From: Saccopteryx bilineata
Lineage: Eukaryota; Chordata; Mammalia; Chiroptera; Emballonuridae
DNA length: 64,000 nt
Direction: 5' to 3'
Assembly: GCF_036850765.1 (NCBI RefSeq)
Contig: NC_089491.1
Span: forward strand, 129,138,266-129,202,265
The notes under the pieces were generated by a model. It saw only the letters and a program-made list of their open reading frames with translations. It was not told the DNA's origin and ran no database searches. This document shows positions 1 to 11,589 of the stretch, piece after piece. How positions within the stretch are numbered: the first letter of the stretch is position 1; every line of letters starts with the position of its first letter. Made by a program: the position numbers and the translations under genes.

Positions 1-2032
1 GAGGGATAAGAGGGAACCAGAAAAAAGGAGGGAAAAAAAAGAATAATAAAGAAGAAAAAAATAAAAATAATAAGTAAAAATCTGTTGTATTAAGTGGAGC
101 GAAGACTAAATACAATGGAGACCTTGGGTTGGGAGGAATGCTAGTGAGTTAAAAAGCAACGTAAAAAGTACCCAAAATGCCACAAAAATAAACAAACAAG
201 AAAAAAACAAAAACAAAAGCGAAAAAGAAAAATAAAGCTAAAAAAAAAACCTTGAGTCCCAAATTAACTAATTTGTTCGTGATTGAGGATTAAATGGGAG
301 GAAAGTAAAATGAGAAAACAAAAAACGAATAGAAAGGAAAAAATAAGAAAAAGAAAAACGAAGGAAGAATAAAAAGGAAGAGAAAAAAACAAAATAAAGC
401 AAAACAAAAAAAAAACAAAAGAGGAGAGTGAGAGTTAAGGGTTTTGGAGTATAACCTTAAAGGAGGGTGAGGATGAAGAGGAGAAATAAAATGTAACACT
501 CATGGGTAGTGTAGTTCAAGAAAAGGGAAGCATAAGATGGGCAGAGAATAGAAGGACTGAGGTGGAGGAAATAGAAATAATAATAATAAAGGCAATAAGA
601 TAGAAGAAACAAACAACAAAAAAAAAATTAGTGGAACAAGTTGTAAAGTCTGTGGATTTTTCTTGATTTTGAGAGGTTAACTTCTTCCTTTTTCTTTTCT
701 CTCCCTCTTCCTGGTCAGTGACTCTGTACCCCAGGCTCTGCCCCTGTGTCACACTTAGGTAGGGATTTGCAGTTGATGGGATTCTATGGCAATGTCATAT
801 AATTGGCTTTAGTCTTGCTGGTAGTCAAGGCTTGTTGGCGTTTGCAGGGTCCAACGATGAGAGAGTTTGCTTTCCTGGAGTCTCTCTCCTAGTCCCCCCT
901 TTCTGAATTAGCAGCCTGGTGATCCAGCTATAAGGCTGCAACTGCTTCTGCCTGGGGAGTAAGAGGCTCAAAGAGCTGGGAAATCCCCACTCTATCCCCA
1001 CTCAGCACAAGGCTTTGGGAAAGGCTCTGGCAGTCAGAGCCTCCAGTGTAATCAGGCAGGGGTGGGAGTCAATTGTTGTCAAGGTGACTGTTTAGCGCCT
1101 AGCATTCAGTTGGACCACTCAACCCAGGCTTTCCACACTTTGTAGCCTGTTTTGACTGGGAAGAAGAGGCACTAGTCTCTGCTTGCGACTAGTGTAGTAT
1201 AGATCTTATTATCTGCCAAGTCCTTCTTGTTAACGTTTATCCCTGAATATGGAGGCTCTATCAATCAGAAGTTGCCCCCGCCCCTTTAGCGAGAGGCACT
1301 AAAAAATATCACGCCTCTTGTCTTGGATCGCTGAACTGAGAGAGATCTTATCAATTAGAACTCGTGGGTGCGCAGATTTCATGGGTTAAGCTAATTTCAG
1401 TGATTGGGTCCGCAGCTGTGCTCCCGAAGGTATTTCAGGCTGCCTGAGCGCCCCTCCCCCAACGCTTGATTGTTAGCTTGAATGGCTGGGTGAGGTGCCC
1501 CGCCCACGGAGAGAATCTCCCAAGTAGGGAAGACCGCCCTGGCGCCTCTCCCACTCGCCCCGCTGCTGGCGGCTGGGGCGCACTGGGTGCAGGATAATGG
1601 GGCACCCTGGGTGTGCAGGCCAGTAGGGCGCTCTGGGCGTGTGGAATGCCCAGGGCACGCGCACGAATGGGGTGCTCCGGGCACCAGTGTCTGGGGACTC
1701 TCACTCGCAGTGCGCGGGCCGCTGGGAACGTTAGCGGTGCTCGCTCTGCAACCAGACCGGGCGTGTGCCAGCGGCTGCTCACTGCTCCCGAGTGTGGGCT
1801 GACTCACCACAGGCGCACTCCCTCCGCGGCTTGAATGAACGTCCCTGCGGTAGCTTCCTCTACACTCTCGTTTCTCAGATTCAAGTGATAACAGTCCTTT
1901 CGCTTTCAGTTTCTGTGGAACTCCGGAATGCTCCAAGGATAAATTTTTCTGTTTCTAGTTGATAAATTTGTTGTGATTTGGGGGAGATCTGTCAGATGCG
2001 CTGCTCACGGCGCCATTTCCGTGACGTCACCC
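1..2032 (-). mobile_element. L1 5'UTR, element runs leftward out of window
   Basis: This segment is the reverse complement of the first ~2 kb of the full-length L1 at 44674-52773. The GC-rich promoter block (about 1400-1830), the middle segment and the pyrimidine-rich 3' part (A/G-rich on this strand) all align in the same order. The L1 5' end lies at about 2031-2037 and the window edge falls ~300 bp before where ORF1 would start. Neither ORF nor the 3' TSD is visible, so completeness cannot be judged. The GC-rich block is open in several frames on both strands, but frames starting at TTG or GTG are not credible eukaryotic starts. Confidence 0.93.
2009..2030 (-). promoter_or_regulatory. L1 promoter tip: CRE palindrome and YY1-like site
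   Basis: At the extreme 5' end of the leftward L1 is a perfect CRE/ATF palindrome, TGACGTCA, at 2022-2029 (inside GTGACGTCAC). Just inside the element is GGCGCCATTT, which on the L1 sense strand reads AAATGGCGCC, a YY1-like ATGGCG core. YY1 near the start site is known for human L1; its use here is inferred. The second L1 has TGACATCA at the same place. Confidence 0.6.
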
Positions 2033-2395
2033 CCCCTTCACCTTCTTTTGAACAAGGGGTTTTTAAGTATGTCCAATACTACCTATTAATTAGTTGCTGA
2101 GCAGATAGAATCTGCCTCCTACTGTATGTAGGATATGGTATCTGAAGCTGTTAGATAAATATATCTATTTTTAAGATAAACATTTAGTGGGACAAAAACA
2201 TTCCCGTTACCTTCACACGGGAAGTTATTGTTGATTTGAATCACATCAATTTCACATTTCAACAGCCTAGTGTGTGATTTTTTTTTTTTATCCCAAGAAA
2301 TGGATTTAAATGGTTCCAAAGTTTATAGCACCACTTTCAGAGACAGGAAGAATGAGATTCAAAACAATAAAACATAATCTTAATAAGTAAACAAC
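2033..2395. other. Unassigned AT-rich flank
   Basis: No gene, RNA or repeat is recognised between the L1 5' end and the possible retrocopy. Confidence 0.4.
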
Positions 2396-3175
2396 CAGTA
2401 CTGTCACCTTCGAATAATTTGTCCAGAGTTTTGGAGACACTTCAGGGCCAAAGAAATATGAAAGATTCCAAAGGGACAGGTCAAGATCTGAATATGAACA
2501 GAGTCCTTTTCAATGGGGACAAGCTCAGTGTGCCCCAGGCAAGAGGAATGTCTCCGTTGGTGCCAGTGAGATTGAGTTTGGAGATCTTTTTTTCCTTGCA
2601 AATTCTTCAATCCTTTGTCCCCACCCATTTTATTTCAGGTGCTTCTCCATTTTCTCCAGGTCCTGCTGGAATCCGCTGGACTCTGGTTTCCAGGACTCCT
2701 GTAGGATTTGTCTGGATGACCAAAGCATCTTTCATGTATTGTAGTTCTGCACAGCTGACACAGCGCAGTGATGCCTGCCTTTCAAACCCATGGGGAATCA
2801 GGCTGACGTGCAACAAGCAGCTCTGCATAGTTGCCACCAAGACCCAGCGGACAGGTTGTTCCCGTTTTGTTCGGACATAAGGTCTGTGAACTTTTTGTGC
2901 ACTTGCTGTGTAGCCGGCAGCATGTTCTTCCTCACTGCCATCTAATTCCATCCTCTGAGATGAGGTCTGATTAAATACTCAGCCACCAGTTTACTAGGAA
3001 ACTTTGCTTCTCAGACATCCGCAAAGTCCTGACCGAATGAAGGCTCGCCATTCTCCACGCTGACAGCTGGTCCCCAAAAGGCAGTAACGGGCAGTTCCTT
3101 GCCCTGACCTCCAGAGAAGCTCGTGAAAAGGTGTAGCAGCGCTCTGCCAAGTCTCTTCTTCTTCTTTTAAATTTA
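2396..3175 (-). pseudogene. Possible decayed retrocopy, identity unknown
   Basis: This block is distinctly richer in GC than its surroundings and lacks the hallmarks of the SINE, L1 or hAT families seen elsewhere. On the minus strand it has two partly open stretches: about 74 codons (3195-2971) and about 114 codons with an ATG near 2951 (to 2607). Another minus frame reads plausibly protein-like between stops, for example HKKFTDLMSEQNGNN. Frames switch between segments, as in an old processed pseudogene. I do not recognise the parent; an unclassified repeat or a conserved non-coding block are alternatives. Confidence 0.28.
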
Positions 3176-3272
3176 TACTCATAATTACGTTTCATTCCTA
3201 TCTTTATAATTTGTTTTTTCCTTGTTTCCTTAGTTTGTTACTTTTATTCTAGCTTTTTCAGTTAAATTTTTA

Positions 3273-3657
3273 TTTTTTTAATTTTTTTTAATTTTTTTTA
3301 ATTTTTTTCTGAAGGTGGAAACGGGGAGAGACAGTCAGACAGACTCCCGCATGCGCCCCACCGGGATCCACCTGGCACGCCCACCAGGGGCGATGCTCTG
3401 CCCCTCTGGGGCATCGCTCTGCCGCAACCAGAGCCACTCTAGCGCCTGGGGCAGAGGCCAAGGAGCCATCCCCAGCACCCGGGCCATCTTTGCTCCAATG
3501 GAGCCTCGGCTGCGGGAGGGGAAGAGAGAGACAGAGTGGAAGGAGGTGGGGGTGGAGAAGCAAATGGGCGCCTCTCCTATGTGCCCTGGCCGGAATCGAA
3601 CCCGGGTCCCTCGCACGCCAGGCCGACGCTCTACCACTGAGCCAACCGGCCAGGGCC
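3273..3657 (-). mobile_element. Rhin-1-like tRNA-derived SINE, near full length
   Basis: Read on the minus strand it starts GCCCTGGCCGGTTGGCTCAG, has a pol III A box (TGGCTCAGTGG) and B box (GGTTCGATTCC), then the family body with GCCCATTTGCTTCTCC and CTCCATTGGAGCAAAGATGG, ending at an A-rich tail (T-rich on plus). The 15-bp TSD TCAGTTAAATTTTTA flanks it at 3258-3272 and 3658-3672. Apparent protein frames across it recur in every copy and are not genes. Confidence 0.95.
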
Positions 3658-3672
3658 TCAGTTAAATTTTTA

Positions 3673-4734
3673 ATCCAGTTGTTTTAAAATATTTTTCTTA
3701 GCAGTGTTTCTCAAATTCTGGTGTGTTGTGGCTTTTGTTTGTTTTTTACAGTGTTTCAGTTCTAAGCATTTCACCATTGCCCTTGTCTTTTTTAACCCAA
3801 AGTTAACTTAAGAATGTGTTTTGGACTTTCCAATACATGGAGTTTTCTTAAGCAGTACATTTTTGTTTGTTATGGTTAGAAAAAAAAAAAATCTGTAGAA
3901 TGTTAATTCCTTGGAATCTATTTAATATTTATTTGTGACTTAGAATATAATAAATTTTTGTAAATGTCTCATATATTCTTTAAAGAAATGTATATTTGTT
4001 CTTTGTTGGGTATTGAGGTTTTTTGCATTGGTTTGAATTTATAAGTTATATAGATCTTTCATACATCTATTTAAGTTTTACAACTTCTGAGATGTATATG
4101 TAAATATTTCAAACTATAATTATTGACATACATATTTCTCCTTGCAGTTGTTAGTAATATATAAAGAAAATAGCAAGGGTATCTGTAGAGAGAATTATTT
4201 ACTACTTATTATTAATATATGTAAAAACATGTAGTGAGATTTGGAAGCAACCTACAATTCCTTGTTAAAGAAGTAGTATCTAGCTTGGGAAATAATCTGT
4301 TCTTTTTTTTTTTTTTTGTCCTATGGTATAGTTTGCAGCTTTGACCTTCTCCTTTAGAATAGAGGTACTTATTTCTTAGATGCTGAAGATATTGTAGCTG
4401 ACAGCTACTAACTCAAGACCTTCTCTGAGGAGGACTAAAAAGAACCACACACAAAGTTCAGCCTCCCAGTCAAATGACTGATCAATATGGATACTTTTCC
4501 CTAATCTCAGAGGGGCCATGCCAGCTCCTATACTCTGTGACATTTGTTACAGCTCCCTTTCAGTGCAATTCCTCCCTTTGCCCAGACCTGCCTCCCTCAT
4601 TCCCTCACAGGGGCTGGTTCTGAGAGCACTCTCCAGCAGATTACCTGCACAAAAGTCTTCATTCCAGAGTCTTGTTTCCTGAGGCAATACAATGAACTTG
4701 TACTTGTGAGACTGAGTTTAGAAACAAATTTATA
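3673..4734. other. AT-rich intergenic, no gene seen
   Basis: AT-rich DNA with an A run near 3880 and a T run near 4303. No coding frame, RNA gene or repeat family is recognised. Confidence 0.5.
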
Positions 4735-5226
4735 CTTCCACAAGAAGCCTACACATTGCCACCAGTGATCCCTGAGAAGTTCCAGCACATAATGCGAGTA
4801 CTCAATGCCAATACTGATGAGTAGCAGAAAATAGTCTTTGTCATCACAGCAATTGAGGGTGTGGGGTGAAGATATGCTCATATGATGTAGGGGAAAGCAG
4901 ACATTGACCTCACCAAGAGGACAGGAGAGCTCACTAAGGATGAGGCGAAATGTGTGATCACCATTTTGAAAAATCCACACCAGTACAAGATCCTAGACTG
5001 ACTCTTAAACAGACAGGGGATGTGAAGGATGGAAAATACAGCCAGACCCTGGCCAATAGTTTGGACAACAAACCCTGAGAGGAACCTGGACTGACTGAAA
5101 AAAATTTGGGCTTACAGAGGGTTGCATTACTTCTGGGGTCTTCATGTTTGAGGCCAGAACACCAAAACCACCAAGAAAAAATAAATCTATAGACCTTGTT
5201 TGTTAACAAATAGTTTATACACTTAA
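4735..5226 (+). pseudogene. RPS18 (pseudogene): RPS18 processed pseudogene
   Basis: The sequence follows the mRNA of ribosomal protein S18 without introns. A stretch like the RPS18 5'UTR (CTTCCACAAGAAGCCTACAC) leads into VIPEKFQHI at ~4764, then recognisable pieces in order: [22 protein letters not shown], a KKI-like stretch, FWGL, and QNTKTT. The coding end is joined directly to KKK-stop, so about 11 codons of the basic C-terminus are missing. The 3'UTR (AATAGTTTATACAC) follows and gives way to A-rich sequence. The start ATG is gone, and there are several in-frame stops (for example GATGAGTAGCAG) and frameshifts. It is therefore a dead L1-type retrocopy of the 40S subunit gene. No clear TSD was found. 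Confidence 0.92.
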
Positions 5227-5944
5227 AAATATAAATAAATTCATTAAAAATGACTGGCAAGGTAGTCCCTGTAATGCACAGCTCAACATATCCTCTTAGG
5301 GTGGTGTCAGCTCCTAAAAACACCATCTTGACACAGAAAAGAAAGAGAAAGAGCAATGCAACAGAACTAAAGGAGACTATTAAAAATGAAAAGATTTAGA
5401 GTCTGTGTTGTAGAGAGCTCATAAGAGATTTAAAGCCTGCTGGAGAAGTTTGAAAGGAAAGCCAACTTTGAAATGAGAATTTGTTCCTAATAATGTTAGT
5501 AAGTTTTATTAACAAAACATAACAGTGATGGAAAAGGTGAAGAAAAGACATTTCAGAAGCATGAAAAATTAAGAATCAGTGAAGAGAGCTACATAGTAAC
5601 AGGAGAGAATCTGTATGACAATAACACAGATTTTTTTCAATAATGTGCTACATAGTTTCAGCTTTGTGCAATAAGATTTGAAAATAGAATATTTTTAAAT
5701 GCTTTGTATTAGACTTGGAAGCTAAAATCTTCTAAGTGTTACAGGTCACCATCTTCTATTGAATTCACAGATAACCACTAATGTATATTGTGTGACTGAC
5801 CCACATCAAGAATTGATATAAAAAAAAGAATTATACGTTGTTAAGAACTTATATGTTGTTGGATAAAGAGATAGACTAATAGAAAACAAAATAAAAACAT
5901 AAAAATCATGTGAGATAAGAAATGACATTCATTTAACAGGTTGC
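5227..5944. other. AT-rich intergenic, no gene seen
   Basis: No coding frame, RNA or repeat family is recognised between the RPS18 retrocopy and the inverted L1. Confidence 0.5.
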
Positions 5945-6750
5945 TTTTTTTGTTTTTTTGCTTTTGTAGTGATTTTAATTTATTGTGTTTACATAGATTC
6001 TAGTGTTGCCCCAAATGCATCCCCCCAAACCTGTATTCCCCTCAACATCTCCCTTGGCCCCCTCCCTATGACACCCTCTCCCCATCCCTTCAGGTTTATC
6101 CCATCCTATCATCCCCTTTCCCTCTGTCCTCTTTTCCTCTGGTCCCTTTGATCTCTCCTCTGTCTCGATTCCATTCTTCAGTTCACATTGTTCATTGGAC
6201 TCCTCAAATGAGTGAGTCATATGATATTTTTCTTTTTCTGCCTGGCTTATTTCACTTAACATAATAGTTTCCAGATCCATCCATGTTGTTGCAAAAGGTA
6301 AGATTACATTCTTTTTCATGGCCCCATAGTATTCCATTGTATATATGTACCACTGCTTTTTAATCCACTCATCCACTCACGGACTTGGACTGTTTCCAGA
6401 TCTTCGCTATTGTGAACAATACTGCCATAAACATGGGGGTGCATTTCTCCTTTTGAATCAGTGATATGGTGTTCTTGGGATATATTCCTAAAAGTGGGAT
6501 GGCTGGGTCAAAAGGCAGTTCAATTTTTAATTTCTTGAGGAATCTCCATACTGTTTTCCACAGTGGCTGCACCATTCTGCATTCCCACCAGCAGTGCAGG
6601 AGGGTTCCCTTTTCTCCACATCCTTGCCAGCACTTATTCTGTGTTGTTTTGTTGATGAGCACCATTCTGACTAGTGTGAGGTGGTATCTTATTGTGGTTT
6701 TAACTTGCATTTCTCTAATGATTAGTGATGTTGAGCATTTTTCATACAGC
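5945..6750 (-). mobile_element. L1 3' end (3' half of a twin-primed insertion)
   Basis: Minus-strand L1: the poly(A) tail appears as T/G-rich DNA at 5945-5968, followed by a C-rich 3'UTR and the ORF2 C-terminus. The minus translation shows the cysteine motif region [17 protein letters not shown], then [12 protein letters not shown] and IYTMEYYGAMKK. It belongs to a different L1 subfamily from the 44.7-kb copy, judged by its 3'UTR. Its 5' limit abuts an inverted upstream piece of the same L1. Confidence 0.9.
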
Positions 6751-7183
6751 TACCTAAAAAAAAAATGAAACTAGACCACCAACTTACACCATTCACAAAA
6801 ATAAACTCAAAATGGATAAAAGACTAAATAGAAGCCATGAAACCATAAGCATCTTAGAAGAAAACATAGGCAGTAAGCTCTCCGATATTTCTCACAGCAA
6901 TATATTTACTGATTTATCTCCACAGGCAAGTGAAATAAAAGACAGGATAAACAAATGGGACTATATCAAACTAAAAAGCTTTTGCACAGCTAAAGACAAT
7001 AAGAGCAGAATAAAAAGACAAACTACACAACGGGAGAACATATTCAACAATATGTCTGATAAGGGGTTAATAACCAAAATTTATAATGAACTTGTAAAAC
7101 TCAACACCAGGAAGATAAACAATCCAATCAAAAAATGGGTAAAATAAATGAATAGGCACTTCTCCAAAGAGGACATTCAACAG
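6751..7183 (+). mobile_element. L1 ORF2 piece in inverted orientation (twin priming)
   Basis: Plus-strand ORF2 sequence, with KINKWDYIKLKSFCTAKDN-like residues and NNPIKKW near its end, finishing at the equivalent of RHFSKEDIQQ. The L1 segment that should follow is the start of the minus piece at 6750. The two halves are consecutive in L1 but opposite in orientation, which is the classic 5' inversion product of twin-primed reverse transcription. Confidence 0.88.
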
Positions 7184-7656
7184 TTTTTGAGGTGAACTGA
7201 AGTGTCAAAACTTAAGAGCAACGGCTCATCATTTCAACTCAGTGAATACATTGAAAGGTGAGGAATGACAAGTTCCCAGGTTGCATTAGTTTGGTTTGGC
7301 TCTGAAACACAAATTCTGTACTCTTAAAGGAAAAATAATATTTCAACATTTTTGTTCCCATAAGAAAAAAATGAAGAATTGTAAATCTTTGAAGAGGAAG
7401 TTGAATTTCACCAAGCTTTCAGCCTCAGTTTCAAAGGGCAAAGATAAATCCATTTCTATTTAGATAACACTTGTGAATATTTCAATTTCCAGCAAATCAT
7501 AATAAATTTATATTTTTCAATGTTTCTCTTAAGTTTTATTCCTTGAAAAGTTATTTAATGAAATAGTTATTTCTTAAGCAAGTTACTGAAATACAGTAGC
7601 CTTAGCACATAAATTTTACTGCTCAATCTTTTTCGAGCTGCCAAGTTCAGTTTTAT
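7184..7656. other. Unassigned intergenic
   Basis: No gene or repeat family recognised. Confidence 0.5.
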
Positions 7657-7675
7657 AAATTATCCAAATTTTTTA

Positions 7676-8079
7676 TTTTATTTTATTTTATTTTTTGTAT
7701 TTTTCTGAAGCTGGAAACGGGGAGAGACAGTCAGACAGACTCCCACATGCGCCCGACTGGGATCCACCCGGCACGCCCACCAGGGGCGACGCTCTGCACA
7801 CCAGGGGATGATGCTCTGCCCCTCCGGGGTGTCGCTCTGCCGCGACCAGAGCCACTCTAGAGCCTGGGGCAGAGGCCAAGGAGCCATCCCCAACGCCCGG
7901 GCCATCTTTGCTCCAATGGAGCCTTGGCTGCGGGAGGGGAAGAGAGAGACAGAGGGGAAGGAGGGGAGGGGGGTGGAGAAGCAAATGGGCGCTTCTCCTA
8001 TGTGCCCTCGCCGGGAATCGAACCCAGGTCCCCCGCACACCAGGCCGACGCTCTACCGCTGAGCCAACCGGCCAGGGCC
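7676..8079 (-). mobile_element. Rhin-1-like SINE with 19-bp TSD
   Basis: Near full-length minus-strand SINE of the same family as at 3273-3657. The A-rich tail appears as ATTTT repeats on plus. The TSD AAATTATCCAAATTTTTTA is at 7657-7675 and 8080-8098. It carries an extra ~27-bp internal duplication around 7775-7825 (the CACCAGGGG-GATGCTCTGC unit twice), a length variant of the family. Confidence 0.95.
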
Positions 8080-8098
8080 AAATTATCCAAATTTTTTA

Positions 8099-10249
8099 AC
8101 ATACACACTGGAAGATATTTCCTAAAAATTTCTGGTGTATATATATTATTATTAAATTTTATCAATAAATGTCTTGTTTCCTAATGAATCAAGATGATAT
8201 AATTCTCTATGAAGAAGTACACAGGTACATAAAATAATTTCACATATTTATACACTAGACTAAGTTTAATTAGAGACATTTTAAAATTTAAAAATTTATT
8301 TTTAATAAAAGATACATAATAATTTTTCAACTGCAGTATACATGCTAATTTTATCTTTACATAAATTTTAAAGATTTAGACAGATTTAATTTATATTTTT
8401 CTTTTTAATTAAAAAGATACAGTTGAATGATTATCGCATACAACAGTTAAAAACTTATATCTTTAATTTCATGATAACTGTACTAATATTTTCCACTGAA
8501 ATGTCATAGAAAAATGCAACATATGATCAATAAGTATGTCCTGAAAGGCACTGAAAGTCCAAAGAATCTTTCTCTACTTAAAGCCAAGTGTCTTGTTTGT
8601 GCTATCTGTGACGAAGATTGATAATTTTCAGATGATATTCATCTATCCTTCTTGCAGCATCTGTAGTTTCCACTCACTAAGATGATTAACAAGTATCAGA
8701 GTCTCCTTATGGAACAAGCCAAAGCTAGTATCTGCTTTCTGTCCAAGACAATGAGGTTAATGCAAAGAAAAAAAAAGTAAACAATAATCAAGGCAATGTT
8801 TTGGCTACTCAAACTTCAACATGTACTTGCTTTTTATGCTTAAATGTATGCTACAGTAGAAGCCAACCATTTTTTACCTATTATAGCACAGTCAAATTAG
8901 GTAAGAGAAAAGCTAGAACAAGAATTTTCATACACTCCATGTTCATTATATAACCAGAACCATGCTTAATGTTTTCCTCACCGGAAACCAGGGACATAAG
9001 CACAATTATACAAAGACCAGAGAACTTCAATAAGTTGCAGAATCCTACAACCTAGAAGGACAAGGAATCAGGGTTATAAATTTGGAAGCTATTCTTGCCC
9101 ATTTCCTCCCAACTTCACCCCCTAACACACACACACATAGAAATCATTTGCTAATAATTTGTCCAGATAAACTCATATCTCTTAAATGTAAATATTTTTA
9201 TTTAAATTTTTAAAAATTTATACATGGTTACAAAAAACAAAGAGTTAAAATAAAACTACCAGAAGGAAAACCTCACTAGAACAAAATTCACTGAAGAAAA
9301 GTTGTCACAAAGCATTTGTAATATAATTCAGCATTACAGCATGAACTACCACTAACAGTAAGAAATAATTTAATGTAGCAATTATTATTTTAGTGGAAGA
9401 CCAAAGATACCGAAACTAAGAATGTTCGTATAGGCTACAGTAGGTGACAAGCATACAACAGGAGAAAGAAACAAGAGAAACTAAAAGACAGAAAATAAAA
9501 GTTAAATAGTAAAACAATTTCAGAAAAAAAGCCTTAAATTACAGACAAAAAGGACAGCAGATTATAAGGAAACCATATATACATCTATAGGAAGTAGACC
9601 ATGTGATAAACATAAAAGACACAAAGAGATAATTCACTGTATATATAATTGAAATCCCTGAAGTAGAAAATAAAACTATAAAACAAAAAAATGTAATTAA
9701 AGAAAACATTCTGACATAGAAAAACCATGACCTTTTCATATATTGAAAAATTACATTGTGTGCTAAAAAAATTTATTCAGAACAATGAGACACCTCTTTG
9801 TAAAAGTATTGAACTTTTACAAAGTTGAAAAGCCCAGCCAAAACAGCCAAAACGGTATGTCACACAAATGAAAATGAAGATAAAGTTGGCATCAAACTTC
9901 AACACAACATCCCACATAAACCTTATTCACATTTCCTCAAACTCTTTTTCAGCTATAAAGACTAAATACAAATGTTTTCGAAACTAAAAATATTCAGAGT
10001 AGTTTTCAAATAAGCCCTTCTTCAAGAACTTACTAGAGGAATAATTCCATTCAAACTTTAGCAAAAAGATTGTCTGGGCACTGACTGTATTTTACTGCTG
10101 ATCTAACAAAAAAAGAGGACATTAGTGTGACCTAAAGGAATTGAATGCTAGATAATTTAACAATATAGAAATTGTACAACACACAAAATTTGACTTTTAT
10201 ATTTATGTCAGTCCAAAGCCAATGTCAGAGTTAATAGAGAAATTACACT
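8099..10249. other. AT-rich intergenic, possibly old L1 debris
   Basis: Very AT-rich. A short CA run lies near 9125. The A-rich plus strand from ~9200 onward could be an extension of the ancient L1 that becomes recognisable after 10250, but I cannot align it with confidence. No gene seen. Confidence 0.4.
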
Positions 10250-11140
10250 GAAAACATTTTTTATTAAAGTTAGTAAAAAGATAAGGATGCAACCAGTATA
10301 GCTATATATAATATTTTACATTTTTGGAGGTAGTCAATGAAAATAAATTAGGGAAAAGTAGAGGCAAATAAAATAAAATAAAAGGAGATCAAAGCTTTTA
10401 TTATTTGCAAATGCAATTATTTAGCTGGATTACTTAAAATATTCAACTTAAAATAAGATTATTCAGTATGGTAGTAATTTTAAAATAGTATAGAGCAATA
10501 CAGTCTTCATAAATGGCAAGAACTAATTAAAAGATATGATGCAAGAGAAGACTCTGTGTACCACACAAATAAGAGAGCTCAAATTAACATGCAATATAAT
10601 TATAATGAAGATTCCAACTGGCTTTATTTTATTTTCTACTCTAGAAAAATTAGGTGTGTTTATTCTAAAGTTCAATAGGAAAACTAAACAAGCAATAATA
10701 TCCAATATAACTTAAATAAAACAGTGGAAAGGGACTAGTCCTACCTGATACTAAAATAACAAAATAACAAAGTAACAACAACAATAATAAAGCTATGATC
10801 ATTAAAACAGTGTGGTGTTAGAGCACGAACTCTAAGATAGGCCAAAAGAACAAAATTGCAGATCAAAAAGTGACCCAACTGCATTCAGTAATTACATTTA
10901 TTGTATAAGGAAAGACTACATCTAGAATTATAGGCAAACATGAACTTTTTAATTTAGAGTGTTAGGACAACTAAGTAGTCATCTGAAGAAAAGATAAATT
11001 TTGATCAGTGCCACATACACACTATGTGGCAGGGAAAATTCCGAAGGAGTTTTAATCTTCAAAAGACAAAAATGAAACAAGAATATTGGAAGAAATTGTA
11101 GGTGAACTTATTCATGGTCTTGGAGTGGGAAAGTACTTTT
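10250..11140 (+). mobile_element. Ancient L1 ORF2 fragment, part 1
   Basis: Strongly decayed mammalian L1 ORF2 on the plus strand. Recognisable nucleotide blocks in L1 order include CTTTTATTATTTGCAAATG (RT region), CTTTATTTTATTTTCTACTC, GGGACTAGTCCTACCTGATAC and CATTAAAACAGTGTGGTGTT. No open frame remains. The next part of the L1 seems to resume near 12313, after LTR-like repeats. Confidence 0.6.
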
Positions 11141-11149
11141 AAATTATGG

Positions 11150-11575
11150 TCAATGCTCCACTTATTAGGGCTGTGCAACAATTACTCAAAAGTTAGGGGT
11201 GTAAAACAATCATTTATTATATTCATGGCCTTTATGGGTTCTTACAGAGCGCAAAGAATGTTTTATGATGTTTATAGCCATGGCAAAGACTTGAAATCTG
11301 GGATGATCCAAAGGCTTCTTTAATCTTCTGTCAGAGTTGATGTTATTGTCTAGGACTCAGTTCCTCAAAAGAGATCTCTTCATGTGATGATTTGGGCTTT
11401 CTCGAACATGTTGACCAGTTTCTGTAGAGATAGCATCCCAAAAAGTCTGGTTCATGTGGGAGCTATATATTTTTTAGGACCAAGCCTTGGAAGTCATATA
11501 GTTCTAGTGATTGAAGCAGTTAAAATACTTGTCAGATTTAAAAGGAAGAAATAGATTCTACTTCTCAGAAGCAAA
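11150..11575 (+). mobile_element. Old MaLR-type LTR-like fragment
   Basis: Contains the diagnostic-looking stretch GTAAAACAATCATTTATTAT followed by an MLT1-like order of sequence. Family naming is from memory of the consensus and is tentative. It appears to interrupt the ancient L1. Confidence 0.4.
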
Positions 11576-11589
11576 AATGTCAAAATTAC

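Noticed and set aside
1397..1936. A 179-codon sense frame in the leftward L1 5'UTR
   Set aside because: It begins at TTG, is not conserved to a matching start in the second L1, and the block is GC-rich and open in several frames.
3288..3687. Several 65-116 codon frames in Rhin-1-like SINEs (also at 7678-8184, 35875-36281)
   Set aside because: The same frames recur in each SINE copy and follow repeat composition; SINEs are non-coding.
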